From NCBI RefSeq assembly GCF_900109365.1, contig NZ_FNZR01000007.1:248001-312000 (forward strand): a DNA stretch of 64,000 bases, written 5' to 3'. Shown piece by piece: positions 27,386-36,169 of this stretch; position 1 is the stretch's first letter; every line of letters starts with the position of its first letter. Source of the stretch: Parapedobacter koreensis. GTDB taxonomy: Bacteria > Bacteroidota > Bacteroidia > Sphingobacteriales > Sphingobacteriaceae. The position numbers and the translations under genes are program-made. The notes below the pieces were generated by a model. The model did not search any database. It had not been told where the DNA came from and saw nothing but the letters and a program-made list of their open reading frames with translations.

Positions 27386-28165
27386 ATGAGCAGTGTCCGT
27401 GCCAAGAAGCACCTTGGCCAGCATTTTCTTACCGATAAACATACCGCCGCAAGGATTGTCGGTGCACTACGACCACAGCTGGGTTATGAAGCCGTGTTAG
27501 AGGTAGGGCCGGGCATGGGCATATTATCAGATATCCTTTTACAGGCAGACCACTACCAAACATGGCTCATTGACGTGGATGACGAATCCATCCAGTTCTT
27601 GCAAACCAAATACCCACGGCTGGGTAATAAACTTATCCATGGCGATTTCCTGCGGTTGGATTTTTCCGCGCACTTCACCGGTAAGCTGGCCGTTATCGGC
27701 AATTTCCCGTATAACATCTCCTCCCAAATTCTTTTTAAAATATTGGAGGAACGCCAGTGCGTGGTGGAAGTGGTTGGTATGTTCCAGAAAGAAGTAGCAG
27801 AGCGCTGTGTCGCCCAGCCGGGCGGCAAAACATATGGGATATTGAGTGTATTCATCCAAGCTTATTACAATGTCGAATACCTATTTACCGTAAAAGCTGG
27901 TGCATTCAACCCGCCCCCCAAAGTACTTTCCGGCGTCATCCGGCTTACCCGCAATGCCGTACAGGTACTCGATTGTGACGAGACGCTATTTTGGCGCCTG
28001 GTGAAAGCCGCCTTCAACCAGCGGCGCAAAACCTTACGCAATGCGTTGTCTGCCGTTATTCCCAAAGATAAAATGGGCGAAAACGTCCTTTATGACCTCC
28101 GAGCGGAACGATTAGCGGTAGCCGACTTTATTCTATTGACAAATGATATTGCCCAAAAGCTATGA
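27386..28165 (+). CDS. rsmA: 16S rRNA (adenine(1518)-N6/adenine(1519)-N6)-dimethyltransferase
   Basis: 259 aa. Motifs of RsmA/KsgA: KKHLGQHFLTD, SAM-binding VLEVGPGMGILSD, the catalytic NFPYNISSQILFKIL (NL/FPY block) and FNPPPKVLSGVIRL. It dimethylates two adjacent adenines in helix 45 of 16S rRNA. Its stop overlaps the start of the next gene by 4 nt (ATGA at 28162-28165), indicating coupled translation. Confidence 0.96.
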   Translation: MSSVRAKKHLGQHFLTDKHTAARIVGALRPQLGYEAVLEVGPGMGILSDILLQADHYQTWLIDVDDESIQFLQTKYPRLGNKLIHGDFLRLDFSAHFTGKLAVIGNFPYNISSQILFKILEERQCVVEVVGMFQKEVAERCVAQPGGKTYGILSVFIQAYYNVEYLFTVKAGAFNPPPKVLSGVIRLTRNAVQVLDCDETLFWRLVKAAFNQRRKTLRNALSAVIPKDKMGENVLYDLRAERLAVADFILLTNDIAQKL

Positions 28166-29103
28166 CAAATCCCCTCACCAGACTCCTTATCGTGGATGAC
28201 ATCCATCCCATTTTTTTGGCAAAACTACAAGCCTCCAACATCGCATTTGATTATCAACCAACATTTGGCAGGGAAGAAACCCTGCAAATCATAGCCCAAT
28301 ATACCGGATTGGTCATCCGCTCCAAATTTAAAGTAGACATCACATTTATTGATGCCGCCCCGCAGTTGAAGCTTATCGCCCGTGGTGGAGCGGGTATGGA
28401 CAATATTGACGATGGCTATGCCCAGGAAAAAGGAATAACCCTGCTCAACGCTCCCGAAGGCAATCGTGATGCAGTAGGCGAACACATGGTAGGTATGCTG
28501 CTGGGCTTGATGAACAACCTCAATCGTGCCAACCATGAAGTAAAAAATGGATTGTGGCGACGCGAGGAAAACCGCGGGCTGGAGTTGGGCGGCCGTACGG
28601 TGGCACTTATCGGCTACGGCAATAACGGACAGGCGATGGCACGCAAGTTATCCGGCTTTGGTGTCAAAGTCATCGCCTATGACAAATATAAAACAGGCTT
28701 CAGCGATGCGTATGCAACGGAGGTCAGTATGGAAGAAGTGGTCAAACAGGCCGATGTATTGAGTCTCCACATTCCCCTCACGAGCGAGACGCACAGTATG
28801 GTAGATGATGAATATTTGTTCCATTTCCGCAAGCCGATTTTTTTCCTCAACGGCGCCCGTGGCGAAATTGTGAGTATTCCCTCCATTCTGAAAGCGCTGG
28901 ATGAAGGACGGATACTGGGCGCGGCGTTTGACGTATTGCCCGTGGAAAAGTTCCCAAACTTGGCCAAGCAACCCTGGTTTATTTCCTTGATTAAACACGA
29001 ACGGGTAGCACTAAGCCCGCATGTGGCCGGATGGAGCGTGGAGAGCTATTTCAAGATAGCGGATGTACTGGCCAACAAGGTCATCGGATTTCTGCATGGC
29101 TAA
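28162..29103 (+). CDS. D-isomer-specific 2-hydroxyacid dehydrogenase (phosphoglycerate dehydrogenase-like)
   Basis: 313 aa. The N-terminal substrate domain has LKLIARGGAGMDNID. The NAD-binding Rossmann fold has GRTVALIGYGNNGQAMARKL. Catalytic residues are Arg in LNGARGEIV, an acidic residue near GRILGAAFDVLPVE and His in LSPHVAGWS. There is no C-terminal ACT domain, so if it is a 3-phosphoglycerate dehydrogenase it is the short, unregulated type. The exact 2-hydroxyacid is not determinable. It overlaps rsmA by 4 nt. Confidence 0.88.
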   Translation: MTNPLTRLLIVDDIHPIFLAKLQASNIAFDYQPTFGREETLQIIAQYTGLVIRSKFKVDITFIDAAPQLKLIARGGAGMDNIDDGYAQEKGITLLNAPEGNRDAVGEHMVGMLLGLMNNLNRANHEVKNGLWRREENRGLELGGRTVALIGYGNNGQAMARKLSGFGVKVIAYDKYKTGFSDAYATEVSMEEVVKQADVLSLHIPLTSETHSMVDDEYLFHFRKPIFFLNGARGEIVSIPSILKALDEGRILGAAFDVLPVEKFPNLAKQPWFISLIKHERVALSPHVAGWSVESYFKIADVLANKVIGFLHG

Positions 29104-29115
29104 GCACTGGCTTTT

Positions 29116-29985
29116 TCAACTAACTGTCCACACTGCCAAAAACTGGACTATCATCATACCATCCAGCAGCAGGAAATAGTAATATTCATTTTTCTTCAGC
29201 GGTGGAAACGAAATAACAAGCAGGCACAGCAATGAAACTGCTGACAGCGCAATGCGCACGTTCCATGCATGGTCGCTCACCCATACCCAACCGGCATGCG
29301 ACACCAGCAAGGTTACAGACAAGGCAAGCGCCTTGCGTTCACCCACCAGCACGGGAATGGTTTTTAGTCCATAATACCTATCCTGATAAAGATCACGGAT
29401 ATCGAATGGAATCGTAATAGCCACCACAAACAGGAATACCCATGCTGTCAATTGTCCTGCCTGCGGCCACGGGATGGGCAATCCATCGTGATAGGCTTCT
29501 GCCACCGGCAGTAGGACACAACTCATCGCCCATACGGCACCGATGTAAAATAATTTAAGGCCCGTAAGCTGCCGAAGACCTACCCATCGCCTTGCACCTT
29601 TTATGCGGATAAGCGGCACGTTGTAAGCCAGGCCCATCGCCCCTACCGCGCCCAGTAATGCGAATGACGGTAGATGAAGTTGCAACCCTAATACAAAAGA
29701 TACCATCAACGCCACGCCGGTCCACATCCAAAGCGAATGCTCATGCCGGAATATCCAGCGTACCCTCCGATAGGGCGAAGCTTCAGGATACTGGGGTTTC
29801 GCCAATATCATGCTGAAATTGTACATGGCCAGCGTGGCACAACCGAGGATGGCCAAAACCGGATAATTCATCGGCAGCGACAGCAGCAGGTACGACAGGC
29901 CCCCTTGGGCCACAGCACAGCAAGCGATAAACACATTGCTGAATAGCAAGAGCTCCAATACTTTTATCGCGTAATTGCGCATCAT
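29116..29985 (-). CDS. UbiA-like membrane prenyltransferase family protein
   Basis: 289-aa polytopic membrane protein with about eight hydrophobic helices. The segment FDIRDLYQDRYYGLKTIPVL matches the second Asp-rich motif (DxxxD followed by K-T-P) of UbiA-type prenyltransferases. The expected first motif NDxxD is not recognisable; the corresponding place reads MYNFSMI. It may therefore be a divergent member or one without the usual activity. It is convergent with the dehydrogenase gene (12-nt gap) and divergent from acs. Confidence 0.65.
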   Translation of the reverse strand: MMRNYAIKVLELLLFSNVFIACCAVAQGGLSYLLLSLPMNYPVLAILGCATLAMYNFSMILAKPQYPEASPYRRVRWIFRHEHSLWMWTGVALMVSFVLGLQLHLPSFALLGAVGAMGLAYNVPLIRIKGARRWVGLRQLTGLKLFYIGAVWAMSCVLLPVAEAYHDGLPIPWPQAGQLTAWVFLFVVAITIPFDIRDLYQDRYYGLKTIPVLVGERKALALSVTLLVSHAGWVWVSDHAWNVRIALSAVSLLCLLVISFPPLKKNEYYYFLLLDGMMIVQFLAVWTVS

Positions 29986-30098
29986 TTGGCAGAAAATTCT
30001 CTTTTTTCCAAAAAGTATGTAAATTAGCCACCTTTAAAAACCAAATGTAGGCCAACGTGTTGTCCGAGCAAAATAACACATAAAAACATAAACTAACC

Positions 30099-32018
30099 AT
30101 GGATTTACAGATCAAATCATTTGAGGAATACAACGAAGTATACCAGTACAGCGTAGAAAAGCCTGAGGAATTTTGGGCGGGTATCGCTGAAAATTTTTAT
30201 TGGCGGCGTAAGTGGTTTAATGTGTTGGACTGGAACTTCAAGGAACCCAAAATTAAATGGTTTGAAGGCGCGCGGCTCAATATCACGGAGAATTGCCTGG
30301 ATCGCCACATTTATAAGCTGGGTGATAAGCCCGCCATTATCTGGGAACCCAATGATCCCAGCGAGGCATACCGCATACTCACTTATAAGCAATTGCTTGA
30401 TAAAGTTGAACAATTTGCCCACGTTTTGAAAAACAACGGCGTCCAAAAAGGCGATCGGGTATGCATATACCTTCCCATGGTTCCCGAGCTGGTTATAGCC
30501 GTACTGGCGTGCGCACGCATTGGGGCGATACACTCCGTGGTCTTCGGCGGATTCTCCGCGCAGTCCATCGCCGATCGGATCAACGATGCTGATTGCCGGC
30601 TGGTCATCACTGCTGATGGTGGGTACCGGGGCACCAAGATCATCGAACTGAAAAGTATCGTAGATGACGCACTGGTACAATGTAAATCCGTTGAGCGGGT
30701 CATCGTGCTCACCCGCACCCGTACTGCGGTATCAATGATCAAAGGAAGGGATGTCTGGTGGGAAGACGAAATCAAGAAGGTAGAAACTCAGGGCAATATC
30801 CCATGCCCTGCAGAAGAAATGAACGCTGAAGACATGTTATTCATCCTCTACACTTCGGGTTCTACTGGCAAGCCGAAAGGCGTCGTGCATACCTGCGGGG
30901 GGTATATGGTGTATACGGGATATACATTCGCCAACGCTTTTCAATACCAACCCGGCGAAGTGTATTTCTGTACAGCAGATATCGGTTGGATCACGGGGCA
31001 CTCTTATATCATATACGGCCCCTTGTCCCAAGGGGCCACGTCATTGATGTTCGAAGGCGTACCCACATGGCCCGATGCAGGCCGGCTCTGGGATATCGTA
31101 GAAAAACACAAGGTCAATATCGTATACACCGCCCCAACGGCCATCCGTTCATTGATGGCGGCAGGAGACGAATTTGTCGAAGGCAAAGATCTAAGCAGCA
31201 TTACCAAACTGGGCACCGTGGGCGAGCCTATCAATGAAGAGGCCTGGCACTGGTACGATCAGAAAATAGGCCACGGCAATGCACCTATTGTAGATACCTG
31301 GTGGCAGACCGAAACCGGTGGCTTTCTAATTTCGCCCATCGCCGGTGTCACACCGACGGTGCCGGGTTACGCCATGTTGCCACTTCCCGGCATACAGCCC
31401 GTTCTGGTAGATGAAAACGGCAATGAAATCGAAGGAAACAACGTGAGCGGAAACCTTTGCATTAAATTCCCTTGGCCAGGAATGATACGTACTACGTATG
31501 GCGACCATGAGCGCTGCCGCCAAACTTACTTCTCCGCCTATGAAAACCGCTATTTCACCGGCGACGGTTGCCTAAGGGATGAAAACGGCTATTACCGCAT
31601 TACCGGACGGGTGGATGATGTATTGAATGTTTCGGGTCACCGTATCGGTACAGCCGAGGTGGAAAATGCTATCAATATGCACAGTGACGTCGTTGAATCG
31701 GCCGTGGTGGGTTATCCACACGCGGTGAAAGGTCAGGGGATTTATGCGTTTGTCATCGCCAGCCAGCATCATTTGGATGAAGATCTTACCCGGCAAGACA
31801 TCCATAAAACCGTAAGTCGCATCATTGGTGCCATTGCCAAGCCGGATAAGATTCAGTTTGTGACCGGTCTGCCCAAAACCCGATCGGGCAAAATTATGCG
31901 GCGCATCCTCCGCAAAATTGCCGAAGGAGACACGTCCAACCTGGGCGATACCACCACATTGCTTGATCCCGGCATTGTCGATGAGATTAAAGCCGGAGCC
32001 GAAAAATTGAGGGCTTAG
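30099..32018 (+). CDS. acs: Acetyl-CoA synthetase (AMP-forming)
   Basis: 639 aa, near the family's ~650. N-terminal ACAS domain (EEFWAGIAENFYW). Adenylate-forming core with the P-loop-like YTSGSTGKPKG, the substrate-site block VDTWWQTETGG, and RYFTGDGCLRDENGYYRITG. The C-terminal lid has VLNVSGHRIGTAEVENA and the acetyl-regulated lysine in PKTRSGKIMRRILRK. It makes acetyl-CoA from acetate, ATP and CoA. Free-standing, with its own upstream region. Confidence 0.95.
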   Translation: MDLQIKSFEEYNEVYQYSVEKPEEFWAGIAENFYWRRKWFNVLDWNFKEPKIKWFEGARLNITENCLDRHIYKLGDKPAIIWEPNDPSEAYRILTYKQLLDKVEQFAHVLKNNGVQKGDRVCIYLPMVPELVIAVLACARIGAIHSVVFGGFSAQSIADRINDADCRLVITADGGYRGTKIIELKSIVDDALVQCKSVERVIVLTRTRTAVSMIKGRDVWWEDEIKKVETQGNIPCPAEEMNAEDMLFILYTSGSTGKPKGVVHTCGGYMVYTGYTFANAFQYQPGEVYFCTADIGWITGHSYIIYGPLSQGATSLMFEGVPTWPDAGRLWDIVEKHKVNIVYTAPTAIRSLMAAGDEFVEGKDLSSITKLGTVGEPINEEAWHWYDQKIGHGNAPIVDTWWQTETGGFLISPIAGVTPTVPGYAMLPLPGIQPVLVDENGNEIEGNNVSGNLCIKFPWPGMIRTTYGDHERCRQTYFSAYENRYFTGDGCLRDENGYYRITGRVDDVLNVSGHRIGTAEVENAINMHSDVVESAVVGYPHAVKGQGIYAFVIASQHHLDEDLTRQDIHKTVSRIIGAIAKPDKIQFVTGLPKTRSGKIMRRILRKIAEGDTSNLGDTTTLLDPGIVDEIKAGAEKLRA

Positions 32019-32028
32019 CACTTTTCCT

Positions 32029-32080
32029 AAAAACCCACAGGCTGGCGTCCGTAATTTAATACGGACACCGACCTGTGGGA
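32029..32080. terminator. Nested hairpin between acs and the metzincin gene; terminator chiefly for the minus strand
   Basis: Outer stem CCCACAGG (32034-32041) with CCTGTGGG (32072-32079), inner stem GTCCGTA (32047-32053) with TACGGAC (32060-32066). Read on the minus strand it is followed by TTTTTAGG, so it best terminates the metalloprotease operon. It may also stop acs transcripts, but there is no T-run on that side. Confidence 0.65.
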
Positions 32081-32110
32081 ATTAAAAGACACTCCGCTTA
32101 AATCGACTTT

Positions 32111-34621
32111 TTACCAGTCTTGGAAATGGCCGCAATTCTCCGTGTGTGTATGTCGTAGAAAATCCATACCCGGCATGATGGGCGCCCCCGGGGGCATGGT
32201 GAATACATTGCCCGGTTGGAACTCATCCGGGTCTTTTTCAAATTTCGCTATCTGCGAAACGGCGAAAAACGCCTGAGCCTTTTGTTCATCGCTACCGGAG
32301 CTGAGCGCCGCCTGCAGCTGCGTTTTCAACCCATTGATTTTCAGCAATGCCTGTCCTCGAACAATATCAGAAGCATCGTTGTCAGCAGCTAGCATCAGCA
32401 AATGTGTCAGTACGATGTTGTTTACTGTAGACTGCATAGCCCCTGCATAGCCCCCGACAAGCGGCGTGCCCCACGTCCCAGCAAGCAATCGATCCACCAC
32501 GGCCATAAAGCCGGGTTGCTTACTGTCACGCGCCTTATACTCCACAAGGCGTGCAGCCCGTTCGGCGTTCAGCAGTGAAGCTATCGTCTCCGTAGCAGCA
32601 GCAGCCGCCGCGGCTAGCGGATCAAACGTAGGCCCCGTTTGTCCAGAAAAGAGTTCGATGGTACCGGGATAACCTGTCGGGCGGGGCGGTATCTTTTGAA
32701 TCAAGGCTTCCGGCAAAGCCAAGGCTTCCGGCGTGATCGTCGCCATCAATGCATCAAACGCCTGCCATTGCTTATCGGGATCCACCAAACGGGTCGGTTC
32801 TTGCCCGTCGCCTTTAACCGCATGTGTAAAATACAAGCCCCCCACGCTTTTTGCCACGGCTTCAATCTGATAGCGATGCAATAGATAGGCTGGTACCAGC
32901 ACTTCTTGGATCGTCGTCATCGGTTCGCCATCTCGGATAGCTTTCTCTGAAAATCGATCAAGCACCAGTCGGCGCACCTTCAAGAGATGCTGTAACTGGG
33001 CAATGGGATCCACGCCATCATCCCATTGGTGCGACACTGGATGCGTATACCCTCCAATATCGGGAATATACTGGTGCCCTTGAGCCAATGTTTCCTGCAT
33101 GATTTTTTCAAGCTCGGCATCCTCATTCGTGCCCGGTGGAAACTCCGCGTATCCCCAGATAACGGCCCGGATATCCCAGCTGCCGATACCCACCCCGTAA
33201 GCGCTGTCCAGGTTGATATTCCCGTCATTATCGAGTTCAATACGCGGGAACGGATAATCCATGACCGACGCCCGGCCTTTTGGACTGGCCGCAAAATTGT
33301 GCATAAAACCCAGGGTATGTCCGATTTCATGGGCAGAAAGCTGCCTAATCCGTGCCAATGCCATTTCCTGCATTTTTTTTGGCACAGGTTTACCGGTTTC
33401 ATAGGGTTGCAATAAGCCTTCGGCAATCAGGTAATCTTGCCGGTGCCTGTCGGCCCCCAAGGTGACCACTCCTTTGATGATCTCGCCGGTACGCGGGTCG
33501 GTATACGAAGAACCGTAAGAAAAAGCCCTCGGGCTACCGCTCCGATTGATCCAGTTGACCACATTGTAACGGATATCCATCGGATCGGCATCAGCCGGCA
33601 GTTCTTTGACGATGAACGCATTTTTGAAACCCGCTGCCTCAAATGCTTCATTCCACCAGGCACCGCCTTCGATAAGCGCCTGTTTAATCAGCTCAGGGGC
33701 TCCCCGATCGACATAATAGACGATAGGTTCAATGGCCTCACTCACCGCTGCCTGCGCATCCTTCTTTTGAAGGCGGTGCCGCCTGATAAAGCGCTTGGTC
33801 AGCGGCTCGTCCATCGGCGCTGCAAAATCCATATACGTAAACGCATTGAATGCTGAACGAGAATCAAACCTACGCATCTTGAACCCCGGCTCCGGGAGCT
33901 CCACAAAAGACTGGTGCAGATGGAGTGTTACCGCGGTTGGATCCGGCGCAAGGCTGCTGCCGCGGCCAAAACCGCCGCCGCCCCCTGAAGCGCCGCCGAC
34001 AAACGTTACCATCGCTTCAAATTCCGAATTTTTCGGGAAATTCTTAGTATTTTCCATGAAAATGGCCGATCGGCCGTCATCTACCCGGTAAGCGCTGCCG
34101 GCACTGCCACGGCCACCGCCAGCCAAGCTTCCTGCGATACCTTGGCTATCACGGATGAGGAAAGGCGTCAAATCTACCAATACACGTTCACCTTCGGTAG
34201 CGACTGGGGTAAACGCCCAGATGATTGATTTGGCAAAGGCCGTTTCCACCGATTTCACCTCATCCTGATTGTCGGTTACAGCGCGATAGTTGTATTCCGG
34301 CCGCAATAGGAAAACTTTAGAGCCTACTTTGACAAATTTGGCAATATAAGAAGTGGCTCGGCCCTTTTCCGCTGCACTGCCAGCACCTGCGGCAATCGCA
34401 CTGAAATACAGGAACTCCTCATCAAACTTGTCGATTTCCAGCAAGATTTTACCACTGCTGTCATAATAAAAATCGAAAAAGCCTTCAAACTTTTGATGGT
34501 TTGCCGTGGCAGCTGTGATGCTTGCCGCAGGTTTGGCATTGCCCGCCTCCTGTCGGCCTTGTCCTAAAGCCGATCCAGTACAAACGAACAACCACAAGCC
34601 TACATAAATAGCATGTTTCAT
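32111..34621 (-). CDS. Zinc-dependent metzincin-type metalloprotease (DUF5117/DUF4953-like)
   Basis: 836 aa, exported (signal peptide ending GSALGQ). The N-terminal half resembles DUF5118/DUF5117 regions (FEGFFDFYYDSSGKILLEID, SYIAKFVKVGSKVFLLRPEY). The zinc site HEIGHTLGFMH (first His is residue 431) fits the metzincin pattern HExxHxxGxxH, and all three His and the Glu are present. C-terminal to it is a DUF4953-like helical region. These large proteases are common in Bacteroidota; substrates are not known. It is the last gene of a SusC/SusD operon, 46 nt after the SusD stop. The start at 34621 gives a clean signal peptide; the frame extends 18 codons upstream. Confidence 0.88.
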   Translation of the reverse strand: MKHAIYVGLWLFVCTGSALGQGRQEAGNAKPAASITAATANHQKFEGFFDFYYDSSGKILLEIDKFDEEFLYFSAIAAGAGSAAEKGRATSYIAKFVKVGSKVFLLRPEYNYRAVTDNQDEVKSVETAFAKSIIWAFTPVATEGERVLVDLTPFLIRDSQGIAGSLAGGGRGSAGSAYRVDDGRSAIFMENTKNFPKNSEFEAMVTFVGGASGGGGGFGRGSSLAPDPTAVTLHLHQSFVELPEPGFKMRRFDSRSAFNAFTYMDFAAPMDEPLTKRFIRRHRLQKKDAQAAVSEAIEPIVYYVDRGAPELIKQALIEGGAWWNEAFEAAGFKNAFIVKELPADADPMDIRYNVVNWINRSGSPRAFSYGSSYTDPRTGEIIKGVVTLGADRHRQDYLIAEGLLQPYETGKPVPKKMQEMALARIRQLSAHEIGHTLGFMHNFAASPKGRASVMDYPFPRIELDNDGNINLDSAYGVGIGSWDIRAVIWGYAEFPPGTNEDAELEKIMQETLAQGHQYIPDIGGYTHPVSHQWDDGVDPIAQLQHLLKVRRLVLDRFSEKAIRDGEPMTTIQEVLVPAYLLHRYQIEAVAKSVGGLYFTHAVKGDGQEPTRLVDPDKQWQAFDALMATITPEALALPEALIQKIPPRPTGYPGTIELFSGQTGPTFDPLAAAAAAATETIASLLNAERAARLVEYKARDSKQPGFMAVVDRLLAGTWGTPLVGGYAGAMQSTVNNIVLTHLLMLAADNDASDIVRGQALLKINGLKTQLQAALSSGSDEQKAQAFFAVSQIAKFEKDPDEFQPGNVFTMPPGAPIMPGMDFLRHTHTENCGHFQDW

Positions 34622-34667
34622 ACAATTATGGTATTTGGTTAAAAACGGCTTGAATATACATGCTAAA

Positions 34668-36134
34668 TCAGTCAAAAATTAAATTATTTGTCAAAATTTC
34701 ATCATTCGACATGGGCCAAATGTAATTAGCTGCCGATGGAGCCACTGCCGAAGCCGAGAAGGCAGGACCTACCTTTTCCGGAATGGTATATAAACGGCGC
34801 AACAGGTCGTTCGATCGAAAGCCCTCGCCCAATAACTCGATTCTCCGCTCGGTTTCTATACTCGTAATCAATGCCGCACTAGTAGCAGTAGCCGATGCAG
34901 GAAACACGTAGTCTGGGTCAGACCGATGATGAACAGCCTCCAGCAATTCCGTGGCCAATGCGAGATTGCCTGTCTCCGCCGCTGCTTCGGCATAATTCAA
35001 TAATACTTCTGCGTACCGAATCACCGGTATATATCGCAAGAAAGGTGCTGCTTGTCCATATTTACCCAGGTAATAACGCCCATTGGTTCCATTAAAACGC
35101 AGCAATTCCCGTCGTGCATCGCCTTCTGCCCACTGGCTGCTGCCTAATATGCCCGCCGGATTCATGAAATACTCCGAGTTGCCATTGTAAAGATAACCTA
35201 AAGCTGACTGACCACCTAAATTGTCCAAGTTCGTAAACGGCATGGAAAAAATGGATTCGGCAGTAGTAAAATTACTGGCCAGTGCTTCGACAATATCACC
35301 GTGAAGCGTGTTTTCTACCCCAGCGGTTGCCGAGAACGGGGCTGACGTTTGCGGGACAATCTTGCTAGCCTCCGCAATGACTGCGTTCCAGTTGCCCTGA
35401 TTGAGATAAACCCTTGTTTTCAAAGCAATGGCCGTGTTTCTGTGAGCACGCGTTGTATTCAACAATGCTGTTGAATACGCCTCAGGAAGATCTGCCTCCG
35501 CCTCATCCAAATCCTGCAATACCTGAGTGTAAACCTGGGCTACCGTGCTACGAGCCAACCCGTTGTTTTCAGGCGTAAGTTCCGCTATCAAGCGCAAAGG
35601 CAGACCAGGCGAGGCACCGTTGTCTTCCGTATAAGGGCGGGCAAAGATAGTTACCAGCGTATAATATGACAGCGCACGCAGAAATTTGGCTTCCGCTATA
35701 TACCCTGTTGCCGTCGTTTCATCCACCACACCCGGATTTGCCGTCAACCCTTCAATGAGTACGTTCGCCCGATTAATCGTCGTATAGCCCGTGGACCACA
35801 CGTTGAGGATGTCGGCTGAAGCAGAGTTATACGAATGTGCCCAAGCATCATATCCCGTGAATGAATTTGCAGTCGTATTGATAAAATCTTCACCCCGTAC
35901 ATCGAGAAACAACAAAAGCCTTCCGCCGTAGAAATTAGCACCTTTAAGTGACGAATAGATGCCATTTACCAAACCCTCAATACGTGCTGGGGTGCTGAAA
36001 ATATCGGAGTCACTAAGCTGAGTAGGAGGCACCTGTTGCAAATATTCCTCCTCACTGCACGAAGAGATGCTTACCAAGAAGGCAACACCAAGTGCGGCTC
36101 CAAACTTCCTTGTCGATTTATATGTGATATTCAT
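34668..36134 (-). CDS. RagB/SusD family nutrient-uptake lipoprotein
   Basis: 488 aa with signal peptide and lipobox (VAFLVSISSCSEEE). SusD blocks include AKFLRALSYYTLVTIFARPY, PVIRYAEVLLNYAEAAAE and TERRIELLGEGFRSNDLLRRL. It ends MSNDEILTNNLIFD. The start MNITYKSTRK at 36134 is preferred over ATG at 36173, which would overlap the SusC stop and precede the signal peptide. It pairs with the upstream SusC and the downstream metzincin protease, which suggests a peptide or protein substrate. Confidence 0.92.
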   Translation of the reverse strand: MNITYKSTRKFGAALGVAFLVSISSCSEEEYLQQVPPTQLSDSDIFSTPARIEGLVNGIYSSLKGANFYGGRLLLFLDVRGEDFINTTANSFTGYDAWAHSYNSASADILNVWSTGYTTINRANVLIEGLTANPGVVDETTATGYIAEAKFLRALSYYTLVTIFARPYTEDNGASPGLPLRLIAELTPENNGLARSTVAQVYTQVLQDLDEAEADLPEAYSTALLNTTRAHRNTAIALKTRVYLNQGNWNAVIAEASKIVPQTSAPFSATAGVENTLHGDIVEALASNFTTAESIFSMPFTNLDNLGGQSALGYLYNGNSEYFMNPAGILGSSQWAEGDARRELLRFNGTNGRYYLGKYGQAAPFLRYIPVIRYAEVLLNYAEAAAETGNLALATELLEAVHHRSDPDYVFPASATATSAALITSIETERRIELLGEGFRSNDLLRRLYTIPEKVGPAFSASAVAPSAANYIWPMSNDEILTNNLIFD

Positions 36135-36169
36135 AACTGTTCTAATTTTAATCATGCTTACTTCGTTTC

